A stretch of DNA of 64,000 nt from Sphingomonas sp. AR_OL41 (GTDB lineage: Bacteria > Pseudomonadota > Alphaproteobacteria > Sphingomonadales > Sphingomonadaceae), in assembly GCF_029911635.1 (NCBI RefSeq), contig NZ_JARYTI010000023.1:1-64000 (forward strand). Reading direction: 5' to 3'. The notes beneath the pieces were generated by a model, which did no database searches, had not been told where the DNA came from, and saw nothing but the letters and a program-made list of their open reading frames with translations. A program made the position numbers and the translations under genes. Below are positions 54,931-62,908 of the stretch, one piece after another. Position 1 is the first letter of the stretch. The number at the start of each line of letters is the position of its first letter.

Positions 54931-56376
54931 TTATCCCGGCAGAACACCCGATTTCTGCATGAATTCACGCACCTGGTTCCATTCGCCTCGCTGGGCGATC
55001 ATATGGTCGCCGGCGCGAGCGCGCCCTTGGCTGGCAAGGTAGAACATCTCGTAGAGCTCAACCCTGCTACCAAGCGCGGAGCCGGCAAAATCCCAGCCCA
55101 TGCGCATGATACGTGCGCGATCCTCGGCGACCATACCATTCGAACCCGGTAGGTACTTGCGTAGCAAGTCGCCGATCTCGGGGTTTTCGAACAATGCCAG
55201 CGATGGTGTTGCCAGCAGATTGTGCGACCCGATTGCCCGGATGATCTGATTCACGCGGATCATCCAGGTCGGCATCACGCAACGCAGCACCGAAAGATCG
55301 CGATGCGGGAAAAATGCACCGCCACCCCAATCATGCGCCCGTGCCTCGGCCGCGATGATCGTGGACCTCGTCAGCACCAGATAGCTGTGGATCTCACCCA
55401 GCATCTCGGCCACGTCGGGGCGCGTCAGGCTATTGGTGACCTTGGCGATATTGCTGCAGAGATCATAGGCAAATTCCAGCTTTACCATCGCACGGATTGC
55501 GGTTTGCTGCAGCGTGTTGCCCGGCGAAACTCCTGGATTGAGCGTATTATAGACAGCGAGATCGCCCTCGCAAAACAGGCGTTCATAGGGAATTTCTACG
55601 TCGTCGAAGATCACGAAAGCGTCCTGCTCATCGAAGCGTGAGGAGAACGGAGCATCGGCCACGCTGGCATCTACGCCATAGTGGTCGCGGCATATCATTA
55701 TCACGCCCTTGGTTTTCACCGGGATCGAGAAGATTAGCGCATATTGTTCTGCTCCCGAAGGGATCGGAGCCGATGAATAAACGTAAAGTTCATCAGCGAT
55801 CGGGCCGAGCGTGGCCAAAACCTTGCCGCCGCGCACAATGATGCCGTTTTCGTTTCGGCCGACCACCCGCAGCGTCAGGTCCGAATTCATCCCTGCCAGA
55901 TCGCCGACGCCCTTGTCGATGTTGGCGTGGATAATGGTGTGCGTCATGGCGAGATCGCCGTCGATCACCTCGCGGTGAAACTTCTTGAGACGTTCATATC
56001 CTTCCGGAGCGCCGTTCGCCCATATGTCGCTCCGTGCCGTGTGTCCGGAAAGCACGACGTTCACGTAGTCCGGGGTCCTCCCGAGCATGCCGTTCGAATA
56101 GCGCGCCAGTCGTTCGAGCCCGCGATGCCTGACCGCGAGGTCTTCCGCATTTTTGGGCAACATGAGGCTGACGTTCATTTTTTCGCCACCGCGCTCTGGA
56201 TCGTCGATCAGGCATTCGTCGGCGTACTCGTTCTGCCAGTCGAAGTACCCGGCCATGCCACCAATCGAGCCTGCCAACACCGGGCTTTCGGCCACCGTCA
56301 CCTTGCCCTCGCCAAGCCAGATCTGGCGATCGTCTTTCAAGCCCTCTTTGTACTGCGCTCCAGTGCGTGCGGTCAT
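54931..56376 (-). CDS. HpaB-type FADH2-dependent phenol monooxygenase (4-hydroxyphenylacetate 3-hydroxylase family)
   Basis: 481 residues from ATG 56376 with a strong ribosome site (gggaggag). Acyl-CoA-dehydrogenase fold typical of HpaB: HTIIHANIDKGVG, DELYVYSSAPIPSG, FVIFDDVEIPYERLF, FEYDLCSNIAK-like FAYDLCSNIAK, and GSNGMVAEDRARIMRMGWDFAGSALGSR. It adds a hydroxyl ortho to a phenol using FADH2 from the adjacent reductase. Operator site 6 lies 56 bp upstream and is shared with the divergent flavoprotein. Substrate is a phenol of the island pathway, not necessarily 4-hydroxyphenylacetate. Confidence 0.88.
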   Translation of the reverse strand: MTARTGAQYKEGLKDDRQIWLGEGKVTVAESPVLAGSIGGMAGYFDWQNEYADECLIDDPERGGEKMNVSLMLPKNAEDLAVRHRGLERLARYSNGMLGRTPDYVNVVLSGHTARSDIWANGAPEGYERLKKFHREVIDGDLAMTHTIIHANIDKGVGDLAGMNSDLTLRVVGRNENGIIVRGGKVLATLGPIADELYVYSSAPIPSGAEQYALIFSIPVKTKGVIMICRDHYGVDASVADAPFSSRFDEQDAFVIFDDVEIPYERLFCEGDLAVYNTLNPGVSPGNTLQQTAIRAMVKLEFAYDLCSNIAKVTNSLTRPDVAEMLGEIHSYLVLTRSTIIAAEARAHDWGGGAFFPHRDLSVLRCVMPTWMIRVNQIIRAIGSHNLLATPSLALFENPEIGDLLRKYLPGSNGMVAEDRARIMRMGWDFAGSALGSRVELYEMFYLASQGRARAGDHMIAQRGEWNQVREFMQKSGVLPG

Positions 56377-56432
56377 GGCTACTCCTCCCGGATGAAAACA
56401 CGTGTATTCACGATGCGGACCTAATGCCAAAC

Positions 56433-56465
56433 GGAAGATAGTTCTGTCAATCAGAACCTCATTCC
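56433..56465. promoter_or_regulatory. Operator site 6 (between hpaB and the first VAO-type gene)
   Basis: Two full palindromes, GGAAGATAGTTCT at 56433-56445 and AGAACCTCATTCC at 56453-56465, starts 20 bp apart. It is the best example with two nearly complete sites. Confidence 0.7.
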
Positions 56466-56632
56466 ATTAATGCGGTAGCGCGACAGGATGACTCGGCGCG
56501 CGTCGCGATTGTGATTACTAGATTGATATTGCAGGTTTTTAGGCCTCGCTGCGGTGATCCGTGGAGATGGAAGGGGATTTCTTCGATGTTCGTGTCAGGA
56601 GCACCGGCAGCCAGATCGGGGGCGGTAACGTG

Positions 56633-58216
56633 ATGAAAAAGAATCCGCGCGAATCGATTCCGCCGAGCTCAGCTCGTCTTGATGCCGCCCGCGATCGCTT
56701 CGTGGCGGTCTTCGGAGACGCCGCAGTGCTAGAAGAAAGCAGCGGGCTGGGCGAATTTCGGGATCCCTTCGAAGGCCCTGATGCCACCCGCCACCAACCT
56801 GCATTTGTTGTCCAGCCTGAGAGTGTTGAGCAGGTTCAGGCGGCTTTGTGCATCGCCCAAGAGGAAGGGATCCGATTGTGGACCAGTTCGATGGGCCGCA
56901 ACTTTGGCTATGGCGGTTCGGCGCCGGTGATGAACGGCGGGGTCGTGCTCAACCTGCGGCGGATGAACCGGATCCTCGAAATCGACGTGCCCAACGCCTA
57001 TGCCAGGATCGAACCTGGTGTAACGTTCTTTCAACTCTACGAAGCCCTGCGCGCGCAGGACGCGCCACTGATGATGTCGGTACCCGATCTTGGCTGGGGG
57101 AGTATGATCGGAAACGGGCTCGAGCACGGGTTCGGCTACGCCGTGATGGGTGATCACGGCTCGGCACTCTGTGGGCTCGAGGTGATACTGGCGAACGGTA
57201 CGATCGTGCGCACCGGCCAAGGCGCGATTACGGGCAGTCCGTTATGGAACTGTCATCGCCGTGGCTTTGGTCCTGCGATCGACGACATGTTCAAACAGTC
57301 GAACTTTGGCATCGTCACCAAGGCGGGAGTGTGGCTGATGCCGCGTCCCGAGATCATCGCGACAGGTACAATTCGGTGCGAAAACGATGGCGACATCATT
57401 CCCTTGCTTGCCATGCTGCGAAGGCTGATGCTCGAGGGTATAGTCCAGGGCATCCCCATGATCGTCGGAACGCCTTCGTCCCAGGCCACTGACGGTTACG
57501 GGAGCGACGCCTTCACGTTTGGCAATTTACGCAAAGTCTTGCGCCCTGGCCGCTGGAGCGCGCGAATTGGACTGTACGGCCACGCGACAATGATCGCGGC
57601 GCGACGTGAAATCATCAAGCTGGCGCTGGCCGAAATCCCGGGCGCATCGCTCGAGCTTCGAGAATATCCGGGGGATGCAAAGCCCGCAGACGTCGAGCCA
57701 CGCGATCTCATTTCAGCTGGCATTCCGAACATGGTGCTTCAGGACCGGCTCAAGGCGGTCTTCGGTGATTCGCTCGGTCACATGGATTTCTCTCCTGTAC
57801 TGCCCTGCACCGGTGAAGCGGCCTTGAAAGCCGAACAAGCTGTTTATGAGACACTGGCCCGCCACGACTTGATCGGGACGTTCGGAATGCTGCTGACCGG
57901 GCGCAGCATGGTAAGCGCAAGCATGATCCTGTTCGACGCCGCGAACCCTCTACGCGTACAGGCCGCCCATATGGCGGTCGGCGAGCTTTATGACCGCGCC
58001 GGGCAATGGGGCTGCACCGCATATCGCGCGCACATCTCGCTGGTCGACCATGTCGCAGCCAAACAGGGCTTCAACGACCATGCGCTCGCGCAAGTTTATG
58101 CAACGCTCAAGGATGCCTTCGATCCGTCAGGAATCCTCTCGCCAGGCAACCATGGCATCTGGCCAGGAAGATCAATTGGTCAATCCGACTCAAGGCCAAT
58201 CGCTCGTGACATTTGA
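56633..58216 (+). CDS. VAO/p-cresol-methylhydroxylase-type flavoprotein, first copy
   Basis: 527 residues from ATG 56633 (gggggcgg ahead; in-frame GTG 56561 and ATG 56567 are alternatives). FAD-binding PCMH domain: FVVQPESVEQVQAAL, TSSMGRNFGYGGSAPV, MNRILEIDVPNAYARIEPGVTF, GNGLEHGFGYAVMGDHGSALCGLEV. The C-terminal cap ends DAFDPSGILSPGNHGIWP. Relatives oxidise para-alkyl or para-allyl phenols through a quinone methide. The segment that carries the FAD-linking Tyr384 in PchF lacks a Tyr here (LKAVFGDSLGHMDFSPV), so the flavin may be linked differently or not at all. No cytochrome gene follows directly; the second copy has one. Confidence 0.87.
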   Translation: MKKNPRESIPPSSARLDAARDRFVAVFGDAAVLEESSGLGEFRDPFEGPDATRHQPAFVVQPESVEQVQAALCIAQEEGIRLWTSSMGRNFGYGGSAPVMNGGVVLNLRRMNRILEIDVPNAYARIEPGVTFFQLYEALRAQDAPLMMSVPDLGWGSMIGNGLEHGFGYAVMGDHGSALCGLEVILANGTIVRTGQGAITGSPLWNCHRRGFGPAIDDMFKQSNFGIVTKAGVWLMPRPEIIATGTIRCENDGDIIPLLAMLRRLMLEGIVQGIPMIVGTPSSQATDGYGSDAFTFGNLRKVLRPGRWSARIGLYGHATMIAARREIIKLALAEIPGASLELREYPGDAKPADVEPRDLISAGIPNMVLQDRLKAVFGDSLGHMDFSPVLPCTGEAALKAEQAVYETLARHDLIGTFGMLLTGRSMVSASMILFDAANPLRVQAAHMAVGELYDRAGQWGCTAYRAHISLVDHVAAKQGFNDHALAQVYATLKDAFDPSGILSPGNHGIWPGRSIGQSDSRPIARDI

Positions 58217-58241
58217 CTTGCCAAAGTCCTTCGTTAAATTA

Positions 58242-58274
58242 AGAACGCCATTCTGACAAACAGAACGATCGAGC
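58242..58274. promoter_or_regulatory. Operator site 7 (before the MFS-VAO-cytochrome operon)
   Basis: Palindrome AGAACGCCATTCT at 58242-58254, with half-site AGAAC at 58262, start-to-start 20 bp. It lies 53 bp before the MFS start and 26 bp after the first VAO gene, so the MFS operon has its own promoter. Confidence 0.75.
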
Positions 58275-58327
58275 ACACTGCCAAGCCCCGATGATAAACT
58301 CGGGCATGGGTCGGGGAGAAGACAAGA

Positions 58328-59602
58328 ATGGATACGGGGAAGCGGATCGAGATCGGCCAGGTCCGGCGCTATGCGTGGATGAACATCGTCGTCGGCGTCC
58401 TCGTTTGGGGCGTCGCTTTGGCGGGCATCTCGATGATGATGCCTGTGATGTACAATACGATCGCCAAGGACATGAACTGGACCGTTGCGGAAACCACCAG
58501 TTTCATGGCGATAAAATCCGGCATATCCGCACTTGGCGGTTTGTTCGCAGGCACGCTGATTGCGCGTTACGGGATGCGTCGCGTGTTCCTGCCTTCGATG
58601 GTGACGATCGGGGTGTCGACCGCGTCGCTCTATTTCGTAAGCAGCCTGCCGCTATATTATCTGCTTGCCGCCACTTCGGGATTTGCATCGATCCTCAGCC
58701 TCGTCGCAATCCAGGTGACAATGGCGCGCTGGTACGCCGCCAGCCTGGGCAAGATGACCGGCATCGCGATGCTGGGCGGCGCTGCGGCGGGCTTCGTCGT
58801 ACCGATGGCCACTACGGTCGGCCTTGCCCGCTATGGCTGGCACGCCACCGCAGGCATTGCGGGATTGTTCGTGCTGTTCGTGGTGACCATCGCGATCTCG
58901 TTCCTGATCCACGAATCTCCGGAGACTTACGGCTATACCGCAACCGAACTTGATCCGCCGATCGCACATGGTACCCAATCGGGCAGGGTTGCAGTGGGTC
59001 CCGGGCCTGAGTTCGCTGAAATCCGCCGCAGTCGAGGCTTCTGGCTGCTGCTCGTCGCTGCCGCGATGTCTGGAGTGATCAGCAACGGCATCAACGAATA
59101 CATCCCTATCTATATCGAACGCCAAACCAACCTTGGCGCCTACCTTGCGGCGCTTGGCTTCACGATCGTGATTGTCATCTCCGGTGTCGGCAAGATCCTG
59201 TTTGGATGGTTGTTCGACAAGTTTTCCACGCGCGGTGTGGCCTTGTGCTGGGCGCTTTGCGGCGTGGCGGCGCTGCTGACATTCCCGTTGACCGGAATGA
59301 TCACTTTTGTCCTGTTCACCGTTGTGCGTGGGCTCTCACATGGCGGTGTGGTGGTACAGGCGCCCGTGCTGGCCCGCCACATCTATGGCACTCGCGCGCT
59401 GCCGCAGGTTATCTCGCTGCTTGGCGCAGCTTTCCATCTCGGCGCCTCCGCAGGGATCGCCGCGATCGGCTTCGGCGTCGATGCGACCGGCGGGTTCACA
59501 ATCCCCTTCACGGTTGTAACGATCATCGCATTTTCCGCTGCCGCCATGGCCACGCGTTTCGTGCCGACTTACTGGCCGGGCCATGAGCCAAAGGCCCGCT
59601 AG
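58328..59602 (+). CDS. Major facilitator superfamily transporter
   Basis: 424 residues, 12 predicted membrane helices with the usual central cytoplasmic loop (about residues 205-235). The motif between helices 2 and 3 is GTLIARYGMRRVF. It resembles oxalate/formate- and monocarboxylate-type MFS carriers. Inner-membrane uptake of an aromatic acid or phenol is the likely role, given operator site 7 and the catabolic operon. The next gene starts directly at its stop. Confidence 0.88.
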   Translation: MDTGKRIEIGQVRRYAWMNIVVGVLVWGVALAGISMMMPVMYNTIAKDMNWTVAETTSFMAIKSGISALGGLFAGTLIARYGMRRVFLPSMVTIGVSTASLYFVSSLPLYYLLAATSGFASILSLVAIQVTMARWYAASLGKMTGIAMLGGAAAGFVVPMATTVGLARYGWHATAGIAGLFVLFVVTIAISFLIHESPETYGYTATELDPPIAHGTQSGRVAVGPGPEFAEIRRSRGFWLLLVAAAMSGVISNGINEYIPIYIERQTNLGAYLAALGFTIVIVISGVGKILFGWLFDKFSTRGVALCWALCGVAALLTFPLTGMITFVLFTVVRGLSHGGVVVQAPVLARHIYGTRALPQVISLLGAAFHLGASAGIAAIGFGVDATGGFTIPFTVVTIIAFSAAAMATRFVPTYWPGHEPKAR

Positions 59603-60346
59603 GTGGACGAACCAACGCGCATGCTGCTTCTTGCCGGCGCGAGTTTCGCGGCGGCATTCATCAGCGCGTGCTTTTCGGTCGGCGGAGGGTATGTGCTGTT
59701 TGGCGCGACGACATGGATGCTGCCGTTGCAAAGCGCCATCGCGCTGCAATCTGTCCTATCGTTTGGATCGCTATTTTCGCGGACTCACGCATTCTGGGCG
59801 GAGATCGAATGGTCAATAGTCCGCTCCTTCACCACCGGATCGCTTGTCGGCGTAACGGGCGGCCTGTGGGCTTTTCGCCATATTCCCTCCAGCGCGCTCG
59901 CGATACTGCTGGCGGCGCTGCTTTGGCTATTGGCCTGGATGCCCAGCTTCCGGGTGAGGATGTCGTCAGGCCAGTCGTTCTTTATCGTTGGCATCCTGCA
60001 CGCGGTGGTCGGCACCCTGTTCGGCCTGGGCGCGATTCTGCAACCGGCACTGCTACGCACCGCGCTTTCACGAACGGCGATCGTAGGGACCTTCGCCACA
60101 TGCATCATCGTACTCGAACTTCTCCGCACCAGTGGGTACGCGGCCGGCGGTTTTCCCTACGGACAATATTGGCGCGAGATTGCCGTTGCCACGTTGACCG
60201 GCTTTGGCGGGACGTATCTGGGCAAACGTGTGCCCCCGCCAATCAGCGACGCGACCTTCCGTCAGGCGATGCGCATCTTCGTCACCCTACTCGGCGCAAG
60301 CATTCTCTATCGCGGAGTCGCGCCGTGGATCCGCTCAACAGCATGA
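59603..60346 (+). CDS. TauE/SafE-family permease
   Basis: 247 residues, about eight membrane helices. It has the two related halves of the family (AAAFISACFSVGGGYVLFG and ILHAVVGTLFGLGAILQPALLR). TauE/SafE proteins export sulfite, sulfoacetate or other organic anions. GTG 59603 follows the MFS stop without a gap; an internal ATG seven codons later is an alternative start. No sulfur-metabolic gene is in the island, so an aromatic or organic acid may be its cargo. Confidence 0.82.
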   Translation: MDEPTRMLLLAGASFAAAFISACFSVGGGYVLFGATTWMLPLQSAIALQSVLSFGSLFSRTHAFWAEIEWSIVRSFTTGSLVGVTGGLWAFRHIPSSALAILLAALLWLLAWMPSFRVRMSSGQSFFIVGILHAVVGTLFGLGAILQPALLRTALSRTAIVGTFATCIIVLELLRTSGYAAGGFPYGQYWREIAVATLTGFGGTYLGKRVPPPISDATFRQAMRIFVTLLGASILYRGVAPWIRSTA

Positions 60347-60425
60347 CCCAACGGATATTTGGCCATCGAACAAAATGCCTCCGGATTTCAAACCACACCG
60401 TCGAGACGAACACTGAGGAAATGAC

Positions 60426-61994
60426 ATGGCTGCCTTGCTCCCCAATGGCTTGAGTGACGCGGCGTTCACCAAAGCGCTGTCCGCCTTGCGTGCCGCAGTC
60501 GGCGCGCAATGGGTACTCAACAGCGATAGTGATCGCCAGTCGTACATTGACCCTTACGCACTGGGCGACGGCATGGACCACGACTGCGCCGCAATCGTCG
60601 CCCCCGCAAGCGTCGAGGAAGTCCAGGCGATCGTGCGCATCGCCAATCAATTCAAGGTCCCGCTTTGGCCCGTCGGGCGGGGCAAAAATCTGGGCTATGG
60701 CGCCGCTTCGCCGGCTGAGAAGGGCAATGTGATCCTTGATCTCAGCCGGATGAACCGGATCCTCGACGTCAACGTCCAGCAAGCCAATTGCCTGCTCGAG
60801 CCCGGGGTCGGATATTTCGACCTGTTCCGCCACTTGCAGGAAAAGAAACTCCCGCTGTGGATGTCCGTACCCGGCAACAGTTGGGGTAGCGTGGTCGGCA
60901 ACGCCCTAGATCGCGGCATCGGCTACACACCATATGGCGACCACTGCGAGCAGATCTGCGGCATGGAAGTGGTCTTGCCCGATGGCTCGCTGGTCCGCAC
61001 CGGGATGGGCGCGATGGAGGGCTCGGCTACCTGGCAGAGCTACAAGTACGGATACGGCCCCGGCTGGGATCAGATGTTCATGCAATCAAACCTTGGCATT
61101 GTCACAAAGGCCGGAGTCTGGCTGCAGCCCGCCCCCGAGATGACCGCCAAAGTTGAACTCGCGCTGCCCAATTTCGACGACGCGGACTGGGCGATCGACA
61201 TTCTTTGCGACCTTCGCCGCCGCGACGTCATCCAACACAACATCGTCTTCGGATCACCGGTTCGCGCTGCATCAACGATGTCGCAGCGAGCTGACTGGTA
61301 CCAGGGCAAAGGTGCGCTGCCCGATGCGGTAAGCGAGGAGATGATGAAGAAGCTCAAGTTGGGCTGGTGGAATGCGAAGATCAGCTTGTTTGGCCATGAA
61401 GGCACAGTCAAGGCGCAAGTCGAATTGATCCGCAAGCTGTTCGAGCCCCGGCTCGGCAAACCGCTCGCATTCGATCTATGGAAACAAGGGGACCCGCCCG
61501 AAAAATCGGCCCAGGGAGTTCCTTCAACATTCGGCCTCCAGTGCGTCAATTGGTACGGCGGACGCGGTGGTCACCTTTCTTTTGCGCCGGTCCTGCCGCA
61601 GGATGGCAAGCTTGCGCTCGACTATGCCAGGAAGATCAAGGCCTATTATGAGGCAATCGGGCAGGACTATTATGCCAGCTTCACGATCGGGCGGCGCCAT
61701 ATCAACAACGTCAGCCTGATCCTCTACAGCCGCGACGATCCGGAAGGCGTTGCGCGAGCCAACACGCTCTATCGCCATTTGCTCGGTGAGGCCGCGAAGC
61801 ATGGGTTCGGCGAGTACCGCGGCCATATCAGCTACATGGCCGACGTCGCCTCGACTTACGACTTTGGTGGCGGTGCACTCCGGCAGCTCAACGACAGGGT
61901 CAAGGCCGCGCTTGATCCCAACAACATCATCGCCCCAGGTCGCAACGGGATTGGCCTGCCTGGTAGCGCAACGTCGAGGGAGGTCCGGCCATGA
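60426..61994 (+). CDS. p-Cresol methylhydroxylase / eugenol hydroxylase-type flavoprotein subunit, second copy
   Basis: 522 residues, the size of PchF (521). FAD-binding blocks are IVAPASVEEVQAIVRIANQ, VGRGKNLGYGAASP, MNRILDVNVQQANCLLEPGVG, GNALDRGIGYTPYGDHCEQICGMEVV; the C-terminus is ALDPNNIIAPGRNGIGLP. The cap carries NWYGGRGGHLSFAPV, matching the PchF NWRGGGG region, but the residue just before NW is Val, where PchF has its FAD-linking Tyr. A cytochrome c gene overlaps its stop (ATGA), so it is the flavin half of a periplasmic flavocytochrome that hydroxylates the benzylic or allylic carbon of a para-substituted phenol. Confidence 0.9.
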   Translation: MAALLPNGLSDAAFTKALSALRAAVGAQWVLNSDSDRQSYIDPYALGDGMDHDCAAIVAPASVEEVQAIVRIANQFKVPLWPVGRGKNLGYGAASPAEKGNVILDLSRMNRILDVNVQQANCLLEPGVGYFDLFRHLQEKKLPLWMSVPGNSWGSVVGNALDRGIGYTPYGDHCEQICGMEVVLPDGSLVRTGMGAMEGSATWQSYKYGYGPGWDQMFMQSNLGIVTKAGVWLQPAPEMTAKVELALPNFDDADWAIDILCDLRRRDVIQHNIVFGSPVRAASTMSQRADWYQGKGALPDAVSEEMMKKLKLGWWNAKISLFGHEGTVKAQVELIRKLFEPRLGKPLAFDLWKQGDPPEKSAQGVPSTFGLQCVNWYGGRGGHLSFAPVLPQDGKLALDYARKIKAYYEAIGQDYYASFTIGRRHINNVSLILYSRDDPEGVARANTLYRHLLGEAAKHGFGEYRGHISYMADVASTYDFGGGALRQLNDRVKAALDPNNIIAPGRNGIGLPGSATSREVRP

Positions 61995-62398
61995 ACACCC
62001 CCCGCCCAGCGGTAGCCGCCGCGTTTGCCGCGTGCCTTATCGCCTGTTTGGGTGGCTGCAAGCAGGCGGCGCCCCCGCCAGCGGGCCAGTCCGCGCCAAA
62101 GCCGGTTTCCGCCATGGACACCGCAATGTTCGGCATTGACGCCAAGGACGAAGGCGAAGCGCTGTTCGGGCGCGAATGCGCGTTCTGCCACGTCGGCAAG
62201 ACCACTGGTGCGTTCATGCTGGGTCGCAGGCTCGGCAAGGAAAACGCCGACTTGACCAAGCGGACCGACCTGCAAGGCGATTACGTAAAGGCTGTGGTCC
62301 GCAACGGACTCGTCAACATGCCGGCCTTTTCGCGCGTCGAAGTCACCGAACCCGAACTGGACAAGATCGCGGCCTATCTGTCGCGGAAGAAAAACTGA
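61991..62398 (+). CDS. Monohaem cytochrome c subunit, lipoprotein type
   Basis: 135 residues. N-terminal lipobox-like LGGC (Cys at about residue 23) suggests a lipid anchor, followed by a Pro-rich linker. Haem motif Cys63-Ala-Phe-Cys66-His67; the axial Met is in NMPAFSRVE. It accepts electrons from the flavoprotein whose gene it overlaps by 4 bp, as PchC does for PchF or EhyA for EhyB. Its stop overlaps the next start by one base. Confidence 0.92.
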   Translation: MNTPRPAVAAAFAACLIACLGGCKQAAPPPAGQSAPKPVSAMDTAMFGIDAKDEGEALFGRECAFCHVGKTTGAFMLGRRLGKENADLTKRTDLQGDYVKAVVRNGLVNMPAFSRVEVTEPELDKIAAYLSRKKN

Positions 62399-62865
62399 TG
62401 GCACAGCGGCGCGACATTTTGAAGGCCGCATCGGTTCTTGGCGGCATCTTGCTGACAGGACCAATTGCCAGTGCCCGCATCGCGGGCGGCCCGGACTTCC
62501 GCTTCATCGTCGACGCACGGCTTCCGCTAGGACCGCGCCTTGCCTCGCACGCCGGGTTGAACGGATCCCGGATCGTGGATCCAGGCGGGGAAATGATCCA
62601 TTTGCTGCTCGACAATGCCGAAGCGCTGCTCGCGCAAGGCGGGCACATCATCGGGATGACAGGTTACGCCGATTTCGCCCTGGCGCGCGATCTGCTCCGT
62701 GCACACGGACGCCCGATCCGCCACGCCTTTGTCCTGTCCGGTGCGGGAATCCTGAGCACCGAAATTCGCGGGAACGCGCGCGAAGCCAAGGTGCTGGCCG
62801 AACTTGTTCCGCCTGCCCCACTGGCCAATCGGCGGCAAGTGACCAGCTTCCTTTGGCTGGCATGA
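62398..62865 (+). CDS. Small Tat-exported protein of the flavocytochrome operon
   Basis: 155 residues from ATG 62398, sharing one base with the cytochrome stop. Twin-arginine-like signal MAQRRDILKAASVLGG, then a short alpha/beta domain (EMIHLLLDNAEALLAQGGHIIGMTGYADFALARDLL, a Rossmann-like pattern). I cannot name the family. Pseudomonas pch operons contain a small exported protein of unknown role (PchX) between the cytochrome and flavin genes; this may be a functional equivalent, for example a folding or FAD-insertion factor, but sequence similarity was not shown. Confidence 0.7.
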   Translation: MAQRRDILKAASVLGGILLTGPIASARIAGGPDFRFIVDARLPLGPRLASHAGLNGSRIVDPGGEMIHLLLDNAEALLAQGGHIIGMTGYADFALARDLLRAHGRPIRHAFVLSGAGILSTEIRGNAREAKVLAELVPPAPLANRRQVTSFLWLA

Positions 62866-62908
62866 TGCACCAGCGTCTAGCACACAGAACTCGGGAGACG
62901 TGCCGACC

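Noticed and set aside
38990..58274. Recurring 13-bp motif considered as part of a CRISPR or transposon end
   Set aside because: Units are short palindromes placed only before genes, with no spacer array and no cas or transposase genes; operator use explains them better.
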